Shown piece after piece: positions 1 to 7,742 of a stretch of 39,189 nt of DNA. The first letter of the stretch is position 1; every line of letters begins with the position of its first letter. Below the pieces are notes generated by a model that worked only from the letters and a program-made list of their open reading frames with translations, made no database searches and had not been told where the DNA came from. The stretch lies in NCBI GenBank assembly GCA_018260475.1, contig JAGLBA010000006.1:107037-146225 (forward strand). Reading direction: 5' to 3'. This DNA is from Chryseobacterium sp. Lineage in GTDB: Bacteria; Bacteroidota; Bacteroidia; Flavobacteriales; Weeksellaceae. Made by a program: the position numbers and the translations under genes.

Positions 1-1
1 T

Positions 2-331
2 CCGGATAAACTCTACTATTCCATCGGCGAAGTGGCTAAGGCTTTCGATGTGAACAATTCCCTGATTCGGTACTGGGAACAGGAATTCCCGATTCTTCGC
101 CCGAAAAAAAACAGAAAAGGCAACCGATACTTCACGCCAGAAGACATCCAGAACCTGCAAATCATCTATCATTTGGTTAAAGAAAAAGGCTACACTTTGG
201 ACGGAGCGCGCGTGGCATTGGCGACAAATACCAAGATTTCTGAAACCGTGAGCATAATTAGCCGACTGGAATTTGTAAAAGCTGAATTGCAAAAATTGAA
301 AGATTCTCTTACGGATAAAGCGGATAATTAA
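2..331 (+). CDS. MerR-family transcriptional regulator, 5' end outside window
   Basis: This reading frame is open from the first bases of the window, so the gene begins upstream. The visible 109 codons start PDKLYYSIGEVAKAFDV, and the SIGEVAKAF..NNSLIRYWEQEF pattern is the winged-helix DNA-binding part of MerR proteins, followed by NRYFTPEDIQNLQIIYHLV. The GTG at position 32 lies inside the recognition helix (the V of GEVAKAF), so it is not the start. The C-terminal part is a short helix (residues EFVKAELQKLKDSL) suited to dimerisation. No cysteine or other effector-binding signature is visible, so the signal sensed is unknown. Related Flavobacteria proteins are usually annotated simply as MerR regulators. 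The next gene starts 75 bases downstream on the same strand. Confidence 0.85.
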   Translation, partial: PDKLYYSIGEVAKAFDVNNSLIRYWEQEFPILRPKKNRKGNRYFTPEDIQNLQIIYHLVKEKGYTLDGARVALATNTKISETVSIISRLEFVKAELQKLKDSLTDKADN

Positions 332-339
332 TACTTTTG
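332..339 (+). promoter_or_regulatory. Candidate -7 element for the HhH-repeat gene
   Basis: TACTTTTG fits the Bacteroidota -7 consensus TAnnTTTG exactly and starts right after the MerR-type gene stop. No clear TTG lies about 20 bases upstream, so this is a half-supported promoter. The predicted start of transcription is near 345, so it does not decide between GTG 362 and ATG 407. Confidence 0.3.
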
Positions 340-406
340 GATAAATTTTTTTCTTAATTTAGTGAGAAATTTATTCCAAGTGAAACCAAAACTTCCAAAT
401 ACCTTA

Positions 407-1738
407 ATGAAACGCCAGTTTATAGGGCTTATCATATTCGGAGTCTTGGTGATCATTTTCCAACTTTCAATGTTATGGTATCAATCCACCCATGTGCTTC
501 CACCGCCCGATGTGTTTTTTAACACTGAAAAAGATTCTGATACGCCGCTGGTATTAGCAGAATTTAATCCTAACGATTTTGATGAAAAGCAATGGAGAGA
601 TTTAGGCTTTTCTGAAAAGCAGGTGGCTACTATTTTAAAGTACAAGCAGGTCGTGGGCGGACAATTTCTCTCCAAGGAGCAATTCAAAAAATGCTACGCC
701 GTTTCGCCGGACAAATATGCCATTCTGGAACCGTACATTCTACTTCCGGAAAACAATTACGAGGCAAAATCAGGAAATCTCGACTTTAAAAAATTCACTA
801 AAAAAGAGATTAAAGTTCCGGGGAAATTTAATCCAGATTCTTATTCAATAAATGACTGGATAGCGCTGGGATTCTCCGAAAATCAAGCCAATGCAATTTT
901 AAAATACAAGAACTACCTGGGCGGCTCTTTCGTGAGCAAAGAAAAATTCAAGCAATGTTTCATTATTTCAGATGACAATTACCGGAAACTCGCACCGTAC
1001 TTGCTCTTGCCGATAAAATCGCCGGAAAATTTCCAAAATTATGCCCGCAAAAATTATGACGAGAAGTCAAAAATTTCCTACAAACCCTTCGACCCAAACA
1101 TCTTGGATTTACAAGGTTGGAAATCGCTAGGTTTTTCGGAAAAACAAGCAGCGGTGATTGTAAATTATCGTGAACGAAATCTTAGAGGAAGTTTCAAATC
1201 TTTGGAGGATATTCAGAAATGTTTCGTCATAAATCGCGATAAATACGAGGAGATGAAGCCGTTTATTCGGTTGAATGCGGAAACTATGAAAACGGTGAAC
1301 GCAACAACTTACGCCTCAAAAGATACAGAAAGCGCTGTACCAGAAATCAAAACAGATTTCAGCAAAATAGATTTGAATCAAATTACCTATAAGCAGCTAC
1401 GAGAATTTGGGTTTACCGAAAAAGATGCCGCGATGTTACTCAGTTTTAGGAAAAAATTAGGTGGTTTTGTTAATAGAAATCAGGTGATGGAAACCTATGA
1501 AATCGACCAAGTTTTAGCACAAAAACTCTCAACAACTTCGGTACTAAATTCAGCATCCGTACCGAAATACACTTTAATAGATGCGCCTGAAGAATGGCTG
1601 AAAAACCACCCCTATTTTAAATATTCCGCCGACAAAATTATTTACTACCGCATCACAAATCCTGACGAAAGAAAAATTTGGAAATTCATTAAAGTGAAGC
1701 CAGAATATGAAAGCAAAATGCGACTCTACCTAAAGTAG
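407..1738 (+). CDS. Membrane-anchored protein with tandem helix-hairpin-helix repeats (ComEA-like)
   Basis: The protein has 443 residues from ATG 407; a GTG at 362 would add 15 residues and cannot be excluded. The hydrophobic segment IGLIIFGVLVIIFQLSMLW follows the start directly and should anchor it in the inner membrane. Behind it lie four tandem modules of about 60-90 residues, each with a GFSEKQ/GFTEKD turn, a conserved K/R-Y or F-R helix and a GGxF hairpin; the first three end in a PYILLP-like strand. They match the HhH_3 fold seen in ComEA and type II secretion proteins. A fifth, degenerate module (HPYFKYSADKIIYYR) ends the protein. HhH folds normally bind DNA backbone, so extracytoplasmic DNA contact is possible, but in Bacteroidota this family is uncharacterised. 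It is convergent with rluF. Confidence 0.8.
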   Translation: MKRQFIGLIIFGVLVIIFQLSMLWYQSTHVLPPPDVFFNTEKDSDTPLVLAEFNPNDFDEKQWRDLGFSEKQVATILKYKQVVGGQFLSKEQFKKCYAVSPDKYAILEPYILLPENNYEAKSGNLDFKKFTKKEIKVPGKFNPDSYSINDWIALGFSENQANAILKYKNYLGGSFVSKEKFKQCFIISDDNYRKLAPYLLLPIKSPENFQNYARKNYDEKSKISYKPFDPNILDLQGWKSLGFSEKQAAVIVNYRERNLRGSFKSLEDIQKCFVINRDKYEEMKPFIRLNAETMKTVNATTYASKDTESAVPEIKTDFSKIDLNQITYKQLREFGFTEKDAAMLLSFRKKLGGFVNRNQVMETYEIDQVLAQKLSTTSVLNSASVPKYTLIDAPEEWLKNHPYFKYSADKIIYYRITNPDERKIWKFIKVKPEYESKMRLYLK

Positions 1739-1801
1739 TTTTTGCATTATTGTCGATATTATTTTGCTTTTATTTCTGCTATGGGGTACTGATCACGACC
1801 T

Positions 1802-2521
1802 CTAATCCGTGGTCTTTGCGGAATCTTCCAGTAATTTATCCAGTTCAGATAATTCTTGCGGCGTGAGGTCGCGCCATTTTCCGGGCGGCAAATCAAGTTT
1901 GATGTTCATGATGCGGATGCGCTTCAACTTCTTTACTTCATAGCCGAGATACTCGCACATACGGCGGATTTGCCGGTTTAGACCTTGTGTTAAAACTATT
2001 CTGAACGACAGCGTATCAATTTGCTCCACTTCACATTTTTTAGTAATTGTTCCCAAAATTGGGACACCGTTGCGCATTTTGTTTAGAAAAACAGGCGTAA
2101 TAGGCTTGTCCACCCGCACAATATATTCTTTCTCGTGGTTGTTGCGCGCGCGTAGGATTTTGTTCACGATATCGCCATCAGAAGTCAGTAAAATAAGGCC
2201 CTCGGACAGTTTGTCCAAGCGGCCTATCGGGAAAATGCGTTTCGGATGGTTGACGAATTCTATGATATTGTCACGCTCGCGTTTGGTATCCGTAGTGCAT
2301 ACAATTCCAACAGGCTTGTTCAAAGCGATATAGACATGTTCTTGCTCGGTTTTCTTGATACTGATGCCATTTACAAAAATCTCATCCTCTTCTGAAACCT
2401 TGGTACCAAGTTCAGGCACAACGCCGTTGACGGTAATTTTACCTAGCTCCAGAAGGCGGTCGGCTTCGCGGCGCGAACAGAAACCGACTTCGGAAAGATA
2501 TTTATTGATACGGGTTTTCAT
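1802..2521 (-). CDS. rluF: 23S rRNA pseudouridine synthase, RluF type
   Basis: The 239-residue protein has an N-terminal S4 RNA-binding domain ([20 protein letters not shown], residues 5-24) and the RsuA/RluB/E/F catalytic domain. [10 protein letters not shown] at 100-109 carries the catalytic aspartate D103. The stretches [25 protein letters not shown] and [20 protein letters not shown] resemble E. coli RluF, which makes pseudouridine in the 2604 region of 23S rRNA, more than RluB or RluE. RluF in E. coli can also act on tRNA-Tyr; whether this one does is unknown. It follows truB after 32 bases on the same strand, so the two RNA pseudouridine synthases probably share transcription. Confidence 0.88.
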   Translation of the reverse strand: MKTRINKYLSEVGFCSRREADRLLELGKITVNGVVPELGTKVSEEDEIFVNGISIKKTEQEHVYIALNKPVGIVCTTDTKRERDNIIEFVNHPKRIFPIGRLDKLSEGLILLTSDGDIVNKILRARNNHEKEYIVRVDKPITPVFLNKMRNGVPILGTITKKCEVEQIDTLSFRIVLTQGLNRQIRRMCEYLGYEVKKLKRIRIMNIKLDLPPGKWRDLTPQELSELDKLLEDSAKTTD

Positions 2522-2523
2522 AA

Positions 2524-2554
2524 GATAAATGATGATTGATAAACGATAAATGAT
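2524..2554. repeat. Short direct repeat in the truB-rluF gap
   Basis: The 10-mer GATAAATGAT occurs at 2524-2533 and again at 2545-2554, a 21-base period, filling almost the whole gap between the truB stop and the rluF start. A comparable repeat lies in the leader of the polyprenyl synthase gene (27441-27464). Confidence 0.6.
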
Positions 2555-3255
2555 TACGACTGCGGTGCAAATTTATAATCATTTTCTAAAATAGTGGCAG
2601 AAGCATTTTCTACCGGATAGTCGCCGATTTTTGTTCTGCGAAGTTGTGTAAGATAAGCACCAACGCCCAGTTTTTGGCCAATATCGTGTGCCAAACTGCG
2701 GATGTAAGTCCCCTTGGAGCAACCCAGCGTAAAGCGGACGAAAGGCAGTTGGATCTCGATATTTTCGAGGTAATGGATGGTGGTTTTGCGGGATTTCATT
2801 TCAACTTCCTGGCCGGCTCTTGCCATGTCGTAGGCGCGCCTGCCATCTATTTTAATGGCAGAAAATACCGGCGGTGTTTGGTCGATTTCTCCAATGAAGG
2901 TTTGCAAAGTTTTTAGAATATCTTCGGTGGAAATGTGGGAGTAATCTTTTGGTAGGATTTCGGGCTTTTCGGTGTCGTAAGATTCGGTTTGTACACCGAT
3001 TTTTATTTCTGCCCAGTATTCTTTTGGGGCATCCTGTATTTCGGGGATTTTCTTGGTGAATTTCCCGGTGCAAATGATTAGAAGTCCGGTGGCACGGGGA
3101 TCCAAGGTTCCGGCATGACCAATTTTGAATTTCTTGGGCAGACCAAATTCGTTTTTTAGTTTGTACTTCAGTTTGTTGACAGCCTGAAAACTCGTCCAAT
3201 CCAGTGGTTTGTCGAGTAAGATGATTTGTCCTTCTATAAGTTGTTCGGCAGTCAC
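2554..3255 (-). CDS. truB: tRNA pseudouridine(55) synthase TruB
   Basis: TruB converts U55 in the T-loop of tRNAs to pseudouridine. The motif [13 protein letters not shown] holds the catalytic aspartate (D52 from the start chosen here); [16 protein letters not shown] and the C-terminal QLRRTKIG also fit. I choose GTG 3255 (protein begins [17 protein letters not shown], 233 residues), where TruB homology begins. The longer reading frame to ATG 3306 adds 17 low-complexity residues, and its ATG lies inside a GC-rich intergenic repeat. A run of nine A residues precedes the GTG. The gene sits between uppP and rluF on the same strand, but the repeat at 3294-3420 separates it from uppP. Confidence 0.9.
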   Translation of the reverse strand: MTAEQLIEGQIILLDKPLDWTSFQAVNKLKYKLKNEFGLPKKFKIGHAGTLDPRATGLLIICTGKFTKKIPEIQDAPKEYWAEIKIGVQTESYDTEKPEILPKDYSHISTEDILKTLQTFIGEIDQTPPVFSAIKIDGRRAYDMARAGQEVEMKSRKTTIHYLENIEIQLPFVRFTLGCSKGTYIRSLAHDIGQKLGVGAYLTQLRRTKIGDYPVENASATILENDYKFAPQS

Positions 3256-3293
3256 TTTTTTTTTAATTTTTAGTTTTGGATTTTGGATTGTTG

Positions 3294-3420
3294 CTAACGC
3301 GCGCATGCGGCCGGGATGGAAGCGGCATCCTTTTTTGGGGGCGGGGCGACGGCGACCGAAGGGAGGCGGCGAAACGAACCCGAAAAAGATATAGCGGACA
3401 GCCCGCTAAGCCGCCCAAAT
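3294..3420 (-). repeat. GC-rich modular intergenic repeat, copy A
   Basis: Read on the minus strand the element begins TTTGGGCGGCTTAGCGGGCT, continues GTCCGCTATATCTTTTT, has a unique GC-rich middle, and ends GCCGCTTCCATCCCGGCCGC. The two ends match those of copy B (19205-19328) almost base for base, while the middle is unrelated. Copies C and D share weaker versions of the ends. On the plus strand GGATG, seven bases, CATCC and six Ts form a terminator-like hairpin (3314-3336). It lies between the uppP stop and the truB start. No credible gene is encoded; the short frames across it are compositional. Confidence 0.8.
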
Positions 3421-3429
3421 AATCTTTAC

Positions 3430-4245
3430 CTATTTCGCGAAGTGGGTGAAATAGATCAGTAACGCAACTCCAACGATGATGCGGTACCAACCCCAGGGTT
3501 TGAAGCCGTACTTGGAAAGTACACCGATAAAAAATTTAATCGCAATAACGGCCACCGCGAATGCCACGATATTTCCTATCAAAAAAAGTTTCAAATTATC
3601 GCCCTGCATGAGCATTTCGTAGCCTTTTTGCTCCATACCGTTGTGGTTCCAATGTTTTATGAAAATGGAGTACACCGTGACGGCAAGCATGGTGGGAACG
3701 GCAAGGAAAAAGGAAAATTCTGCCGCTGCGGTGCGCGTAAGTTTCTGCTGCATCCCTCCTATGATGGAAGCGGCACTGCGGCTGGTGCCGGGCATCATGG
3801 CAAGACACTGCCAAAAACCTATGGCAATGGCATTTTTGAAGGAGATTTCTTTTTCGTCGCTAATGGTTTGGTTTTTAAATACTTTATCAATAAACAGTAA
3901 GACAAATCCTCCCAAAATAAGGACGATGGCGATTGGAACGGGATCGCCGAGGACAGCTTCGATCTTATCATCGAAAAGTTTGCCCAAAATAAGCGCCGGA
4001 AGTACGGCCACGGCAAGTTTTAGATAAAAATTGATATTCTTGAAGTCCACGAATTTTTTCCAGTACAAAAATACGACGGCCAAGATGGCGCCGAACTGTA
4101 TGGAAACCTGAAACATCTTCACAAACTCGTCCTCCTGGATGCCGAAAAGTGAACTTGTAAAGATCATGTGTGCGGTGGAAGATACGGGAAGATACTCGGT
4201 AAGTCCTTCTATAATGGCGATAAGGATCGCTTTGATTAAATCCAT
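3430..4245 (-). CDS. uppP: Undecaprenyl-diphosphatase (BacA family)
   Basis: This 271-residue integral membrane enzyme dephosphorylates undecaprenyl diphosphate so that the lipid carrier of peptidoglycan precursors can be reused; family members confer bacitracin tolerance when overproduced. The signature EGLTEYLPVSSTAHM is at residues 13-27 and the second active-site loop PGTSRSAAS at 151-159 with R155. Several hydrophobic helices follow. Length and motifs are normal. A hairpin with a T-run on the minus strand (4262-4292) separates it from DUF3098, so it probably has its own promoter in the short AT-rich leader; no clean consensus is visible there. Confidence 0.95.
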   Translation of the reverse strand: MDLIKAILIAIIEGLTEYLPVSSTAHMIFTSSLFGIQEDEFVKMFQVSIQFGAILAVVFLYWKKFVDFKNINFYLKLAVAVLPALILGKLFDDKIEAVLGDPVPIAIVLILGGFVLLFIDKVFKNQTISDEKEISFKNAIAIGFWQCLAMMPGTSRSAASIIGGMQQKLTRTAAAEFSFFLAVPTMLAVTVYSIFIKHWNHNGMEQKGYEMLMQGDNLKLFLIGNIVAFAVAVIAIKFFIGVLSKYGFKPWGWYRIIVGVALLIYFTHFAK

Positions 4246-4261
4246 TTGAAAAAATTTATTT

Positions 4262-4292
4262 TATAAAAAATTACCGAAGGTTTGGCTTCGGT
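4262..4292 (-). terminator. Hairpin terminator after the DUF3098 gene
   Basis: ACCGAAG (4273-4279) and CTTCGGT (4286-4292) form a perfect 7-bp stem with a 6-base loop. On the minus strand the stem is followed by TAATTTTTTATAA, as expected for an intrinsic terminator. It lies in the 58-base gap between the DUF3098 gene and uppP. Confidence 0.65.
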
Positions 4293-4303
4293 AGTTGATC
4301 TTT

Positions 4304-4615
4304 TTATGATTGATTGTTGCGCTTTAGGATGGCGTAAGTCTCTACGGCAAAACCTGCGATGACCAAGAGTGGCGCGATGCGAATCCTCACTATAGAGAAA
4401 ATACCATCGTTCCAAAAATTAGGATCATAGGTGCCGTCTGGGCGGGTATTTGCGCCGCTGCCCATCATCAATATAAATCCTAAAACAATAAGTCCAATGC
4501 CGATGAGCATCCATTTAAAATGGTCTTTACCAAAATAAAAACTATTGGTAGCGGGTGTCTCCCGATTGGTGCCCAATGCGTCCGCAGAAAGCGGTATGTT
4601 TTTTCGTTTTGCCAT
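4304..4615 (-). CDS. DUF3098 small membrane protein
   Basis: The 103-residue protein has two hydrophobic segments, WMLIGIGLIVLGFILMMG and IAPLLVIAGFAVETYAIL, separated by a short extracytoplasmic loop containing NFWNDGIFSIVRIR. The pattern FxFGKDHFKWMLIGIGLI..GF..M and the C-terminal RIxxAPxxVxxGFxxExYAI match DUF3098, a family of Bacteroidota. Function is unknown. It starts five bases after the ftsX stop, a conserved-looking arrangement that hints at a role with the division or envelope machinery; this is inference from position only. Confidence 0.85.
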   Translation of the reverse strand: MAKRKNIPLSADALGTNRETPATNSFYFGKDHFKWMLIGIGLIVLGFILMMGSGANTRPDGTYDPNFWNDGIFSIVRIRIAPLLVIAGFAVETYAILKRNNQS

Positions 4616-4620
4616 AATTT

Positions 4621-5520
4621 TTACGAGTAATGAAGGTCATCTACGCTGGTGCGAAGGAATCTCCAAGTTGCGAAAATGGTGCTGAGAAGAGTGATAATAA
4701 TCCCCACGGCGAAGACCCCAAGAATTAACCATAAATATTGCGGATCTTCCTGAATGAATTGCTGCCCGATCTGCTGCGTAAAGTAATACCATGCGCCAAA
4801 CAAAGCTAATAGCGCCAAAACAGCACCCACAATCCCTAAAACCACAGCCTCCTTGATGAACGGTATCAAAATAAATCGGCGCTTCGCTCCCACGAGTTGC
4901 ATGGTTTTGATAATGAATCGCTTAGCGAAAATTTTCAAACGAATTGAGTTGTTGATGAGTACAATCGCCAACACCAAGAATAAAAGCGAGAACGCCAAAA
5001 TCCACTTCAAAATCCGGTTTAGATTGTTATAAACCTCCACCATCAGGGTACTATTGTTTTTCACCTCCATAATTCCTTTTACGGTTTTGATCTGTGTAAT
5101 CGCCGTGTTGATTCTCGCGGGATCCACATATTCTGGTCTCAAGGCAACTTCTACGGAAGATGGGAAAATATTTTCTTCAAACAACGCATCACTTTCTATA
5201 CCCATACTTTTTTTAGCTTCCTCGGCGGCCATTTCTCTGCTGATGTAAGTGGCACGCTTTACCGATGGCAGTTTTTGAATATTGTTAAAGGCTTCCTGCT
5301 CTATTTTTGCAGTATTTGCCGAGTCTTTGGAATCATAATTTTCATCGAAATAGGCATTTACCACCAACTGCTCCTTGATATAATCCGAATATTTTTGAGC
5401 ATTAATCAGAATTAAGCCCATCAAACCCAATAAGAAAAGAACTAAAGCAATGGATATCACGACAGTTATATTGCTGGATCTCAGCCTTTTTCTATTATAA
5501 TCATCAACTGTGTTTGGCAT
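4621..5520 (-). CDS. ftsX: Cell division protein FtsX
   Basis: FtsX is the permease half of the FtsEX complex, which uses ATP binding by FtsE to control peptidoglycan hydrolases at the septum. The 299-residue protein has the expected layout: one membrane segment near residues 18-42, a periplasmic domain of about 120 residues (AYFDENYDSKD to YNNLNRIL), then three more membrane segments including LLFLVLAIVLINNSIRL and LILGVFAVGIIITLLSTIFA. IKTMQLVGAKRRFILIPF is the typical coupling loop of FtsX proteins. FtsE is not in the window. The upstream minus-strand sequence around 5540 has TAGATTTT as a loose -7 element. Confidence 0.92.
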   Translation of the reverse strand: MPNTVDDYNRKRLRSSNITVVISIALVLFLLGLMGLILINAQKYSDYIKEQLVVNAYFDENYDSKDSANTAKIEQEAFNNIQKLPSVKRATYISREMAAEEAKKSMGIESDALFEENIFPSSVEVALRPEYVDPARINTAITQIKTVKGIMEVKNNSTLMVEVYNNLNRILKWILAFSLLFLVLAIVLINNSIRLKIFAKRFIIKTMQLVGAKRRFILIPFIKEAVVLGIVGAVLALLALFGAWYYFTQQIGQQFIQEDPQYLWLILGVFAVGIIITLLSTIFATWRFLRTSVDDLHYS

Positions 5521-5609
5521 CTATTAAATATTTTCGGCTAAATTAGAAAAAATCTAACGAAATTTGCCCGGAACCACGCAAGAATCGTGTTAATTAAATC
5601 ATAAATATC

Positions 5610-6383
5610 TTGATAGTAAAAGCAAAAAAACACCTCGGACAACACTTTTTGACCGATGAAAATATCGCTAAAAAAATTGTAGACGGCCTCGTGACAGAGG
5701 GCGTGAAAAATGTGTTGGAGGTTGGCCCCGGCATGGGCGTGCTCACGAAATATCTCATCAAAAAAGAGGCGAAAATATGGCTTGCAGAAATCGATTCTGA
5801 ATCCATAGAATACCTCCAAAATAACTATGAAAAAATTATCGAAACATATTTTATAGGAGATTTTCTAAAGACGGATTTTTCCTTTGCCGAAGGCACGCAA
5901 GTAGCAGTAATTGGGAATTTTCCGTACAATATTTCATCACAAATTTTATTTAAAATCATTGACTATTATGAACTCGTACCGGAAATGGTCGGGATGTTTC
6001 AAAAAGAGGTGGCAGAGCGTACCGCTGCTGTACCGCGCACCAAAGATTATGGCATCCTCTCGGTAATGGTGCAGGCTTATTATGATGTGAAATATCTTTT
6101 CACGGTGCATGAAAATGTCTTTAATCCACCGCCGAAAGTGAAATCCGGAGTTATTCGCCTGCTAAGAAATCCTAAAAACGGACTGGAAGGAAACGAAGTG
6201 TTATTTAAACAAATTGTAAAGGCAGGATTTGGACAAAGACGAAAGAAATTATCAAACTCACTGAAAGTTATAGGCGTACCGGAACCACTTAAAAATCATG
6301 TATTTATGGATAAACGCGCGGAAGAATTATCCGTAGCAGATTTCATTAGTTTTACCAAGGAGTGGAAGGCGTGCCGTCCGTAG
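5610..6383 (+). CDS. rsmA: 16S rRNA (adenine1518-N6/adenine1519-N6)-dimethyltransferase RsmA
   Basis: RsmA (KsgA) dimethylates two adjacent adenines near the 3' end of 16S rRNA late in 30S assembly. The start HLGQHFLTDENIA, the SAM-binding loop LEVGPGMGVL (residues 36-45) and the catalytic NFPYNIS (103-109) are intact. The C-terminal domain with GFGQRRKKLSNSL is also typical. The start is a TTG (5610); no in-frame ATG or GTG lies between the previous stop and the conserved KAKKHLGQHF. The last 32 bases overlap the 3' end of the convergent DUF1003-like gene, leaving no room for a terminator between them. Confidence 0.93.
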   Translation: MIVKAKKHLGQHFLTDENIAKKIVDGLVTEGVKNVLEVGPGMGVLTKYLIKKEAKIWLAEIDSESIEYLQNNYEKIIETYFIGDFLKTDFSFAEGTQVAVIGNFPYNISSQILFKIIDYYELVPEMVGMFQKEVAERTAAVPRTKDYGILSVMVQAYYDVKYLFTVHENVFNPPPKVKSGVIRLLRNPKNGLEGNEVLFKQIVKAGFGQRRKKLSNSLKVIGVPEPLKNHVFMDKRAEELSVADFISFTKEWKACRP

Positions 6384-6933
6384 GCTCGGTAGTATCATCC
6401 TCTTCATCTTCTTTTTTCAACTCTTCAAGTTGACCTTGAAGCCGAGAAATCATTTCTTTCAAAGCCTTGATTTCGCTTTTATTTGAGGATACATTGCTTT
6501 TCAGCATCACGGTTTTGGCGCGTTCGCTGTGATCTTCCTCGTCCTCATCCTCGTTGATTTCCTCGATATCTTCCTGGATATCCTCTATATCATCAGAAAT
6601 ATCCTCTATATCCTCGGAAATTTCTTCGATGTCTTCTTGAATTTCCTCGATATCTTCTTGTATTTCATAAACATCCTCTTTCAAATCCTCGATATGTTCG
6701 TGGCTTTTGTTTACAGATAGTTGGATGAAAATCGAGAGGTAAATTGCCTCTAATGAAAGGACGGTGGTGAGGATAAGGAGCATTTTGTCAAACTCCAAAA
6801 TTCCGAAAAGCGGGAGTGCAAAAGAAATGATAAAGATGAGCGTATGAATGATGAGCGACGGTATGGAACCTACCCAGAGCGTGATATTTTCAGCAATTTT
6901 CTCCAGATTCGCAATCTTATCTTCTCTTCTCAT
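6352..6933 (-). CDS. DUF1003-like membrane protein with acidic heptad coiled coil
   Basis: The product is 193 residues from ATG 6933. I prefer this over the longer frame (7002) because a perfect -7 element lies at 6950-6957, downstream of the longer start. After MRREDKIANLEKIAENIT come two membrane helices, SLIIHTLIFIISFALPLFGI and MLLILTTVLSLEAIYLSIFI; the SLEAIYLSIFIQ stretch resembles DUF1003. Then follow seven acidic heptads of the type EDIEEIQ (residues about 81-129), a basic linker, and a second coil (EIKALKEMISRLQGQLEELK), ending in an acidic tail. The layout suggests an oligomeric inner-membrane protein with a long cytoplasmic stalk. Function is unknown. Confidence 0.75.
   Translation of the reverse strand: MRREDKIANLEKIAENITLWVGSIPSLIIHTLIFIISFALPLFGILEFDKMLLILTTVLSLEAIYLSIFIQLSVNKSHEHIEDLKEDVYEIQEDIEEIQEDIEEISEDIEDISDDIEDIQEDIEEINEDEDEEDHSERAKTVMLKSNVSSNKSEIKALKEMISRLQGQLEELKKEDEEDDTTEPTDGTPSTPW
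6547..6693 (-). repeat. 21-bp tandem repeat encoding seven heptads
   Basis: Seven near-identical 21-base units, best seen as GATATCGAGGAAATTCAAGA variants on the minus strand, encode IEDLKED, VYEIQED, IEEIQED, IEEISED, IEDISDD, IEDIQED and IEEINED. The units differ mostly at third positions and at S/Q, E/D exchanges, so the coil is old enough to have diverged but could still change length by recombination. Confidence 0.8.
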
Positions 6934-6949
6934 AGGGTTCTGCTTTGTG

Positions 6950-6957
6950 CAAAAATA
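6950..6957 (-). promoter_or_regulatory. Promoter -7 element of the DUF1003-like gene
   Basis: TATTTTTG on the minus strand fits TAnnTTTG exactly, and a TTG occurs 22 bases upstream within the 3' end of the TIGR02757 gene. Transcription should begin near 6943, which supports the ATG at 6933. Confidence 0.45.
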
Positions 6958-6958
6958 C

Positions 6959-7723
6959 TTAAAAATCCCCAGAAACTCCCAACCCAAACAATGCAAAATC
7001 ATATATTGCGGGGTCTTCGGGATTAAATTTTCTTAACACGGCATCCATTTCCTTTACGGCTTTCCAGTCGTTCTGGGTTCTTTCAATTAGCCCTAACCTT
7101 CGCGAAATATTACCAGTATGGATGTCCAGCGGCACAGAAAGATGCGCCGGACTGAGCTTTTTCCAAAGTCCAAAATCAACCCCGCGGTTATCACGCCGGA
7201 CCATCCAGCGCAGATACATCATAAGGCGTTTTGCGGATGAATTTTTGTAGGTAGAACTTACATGCTTATGGCTCCGGTGCGCGATTTGTCCGAGAAAACT
7301 CTGCCTGAACCTTTCTAAAGAATGGTAATGATCTGTTTGGCCTGAATTTAACAAAAACAAATCCTCCAAACTGTCTTGTTTTGAATAAATGCGTTGTAAA
7401 TTCTGCAGAAAACATGAAAAGTCCTCACCATTGAAAGTTCGGTGAATACTTCGGCCTTCGAGATATTTTAAATCTTGATCGGTAAAGTTTTTAATAAAAT
7501 CATACGGCGCAAAATCCAATAACTCAAGCATTTTTTCTGCGCTTTTCAAGATGGATTTGCGATTGCCCCAAGAAATGGTGGCAGTAAGAAATCCTGAAAT
7601 TTCAATGTCTTGTTTTAATGAAAATTTGTGCGGAATGCTTATTGGATCATGTTCTATAAAGTTTTGATTGTTATAAAAATCCGCCTTTACATTCAAAAAA
7701 TCTCTCAATTGCTCATGATTCAT
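6959..7723 (-). CDS. TIGR02757 family protein (DUF2400)
   Basis: The 254-residue protein carries the family hallmarks: SWGNRKSILKSAEKML near residue 51, KRLMMYLRWMVRRDNRGVDFGLWKKL, then SVPLDIHTGNISRRLGLIER and the C-terminal IYDFALFGLGV. TIGR02757 occurs in Bacteroidota and some other phyla and has no established function. The PLDxHxG and D-FALFGLG pattern is somewhat reminiscent of helix-hairpin-helix DNA glycosylases, but I cannot show that from sequence alone. It starts 19 bases after the ribonuclease Z stop, so the two are probably co-transcribed. Confidence 0.85.
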   Translation of the reverse strand: MNHEQLRDFLNVKADFYNNQNFIEHDPISIPHKFSLKQDIEISGFLTATISWGNRKSILKSAEKMLELLDFAPYDFIKNFTDQDLKYLEGRSIHRTFNGEDFSCFLQNLQRIYSKQDSLEDLFLLNSGQTDHYHSLERFRQSFLGQIAHRSHKHVSSTYKNSSAKRLMMYLRWMVRRDNRGVDFGLWKKLSPAHLSVPLDIHTGNISRRLGLIERTQNDWKAVKEMDAVLRKFNPEDPAIYDFALFGLGVSGDF

Positions 7724-7742
7724 GATTACTAACTCCTATATC

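Noticed and set aside
3256-3306. Upstream ATG start for truB
   Set aside because: The extra residues (ALATIQNPKLKIKKK) are low-complexity leader, and the ATG is part of repeat copy A. TruB homology begins at GTG 3255.
3209-3394. 61-codon frame in the truB-uppP gap
   Set aside because: Mostly translation of repeat copy A and the truB leader on the wrong strand.
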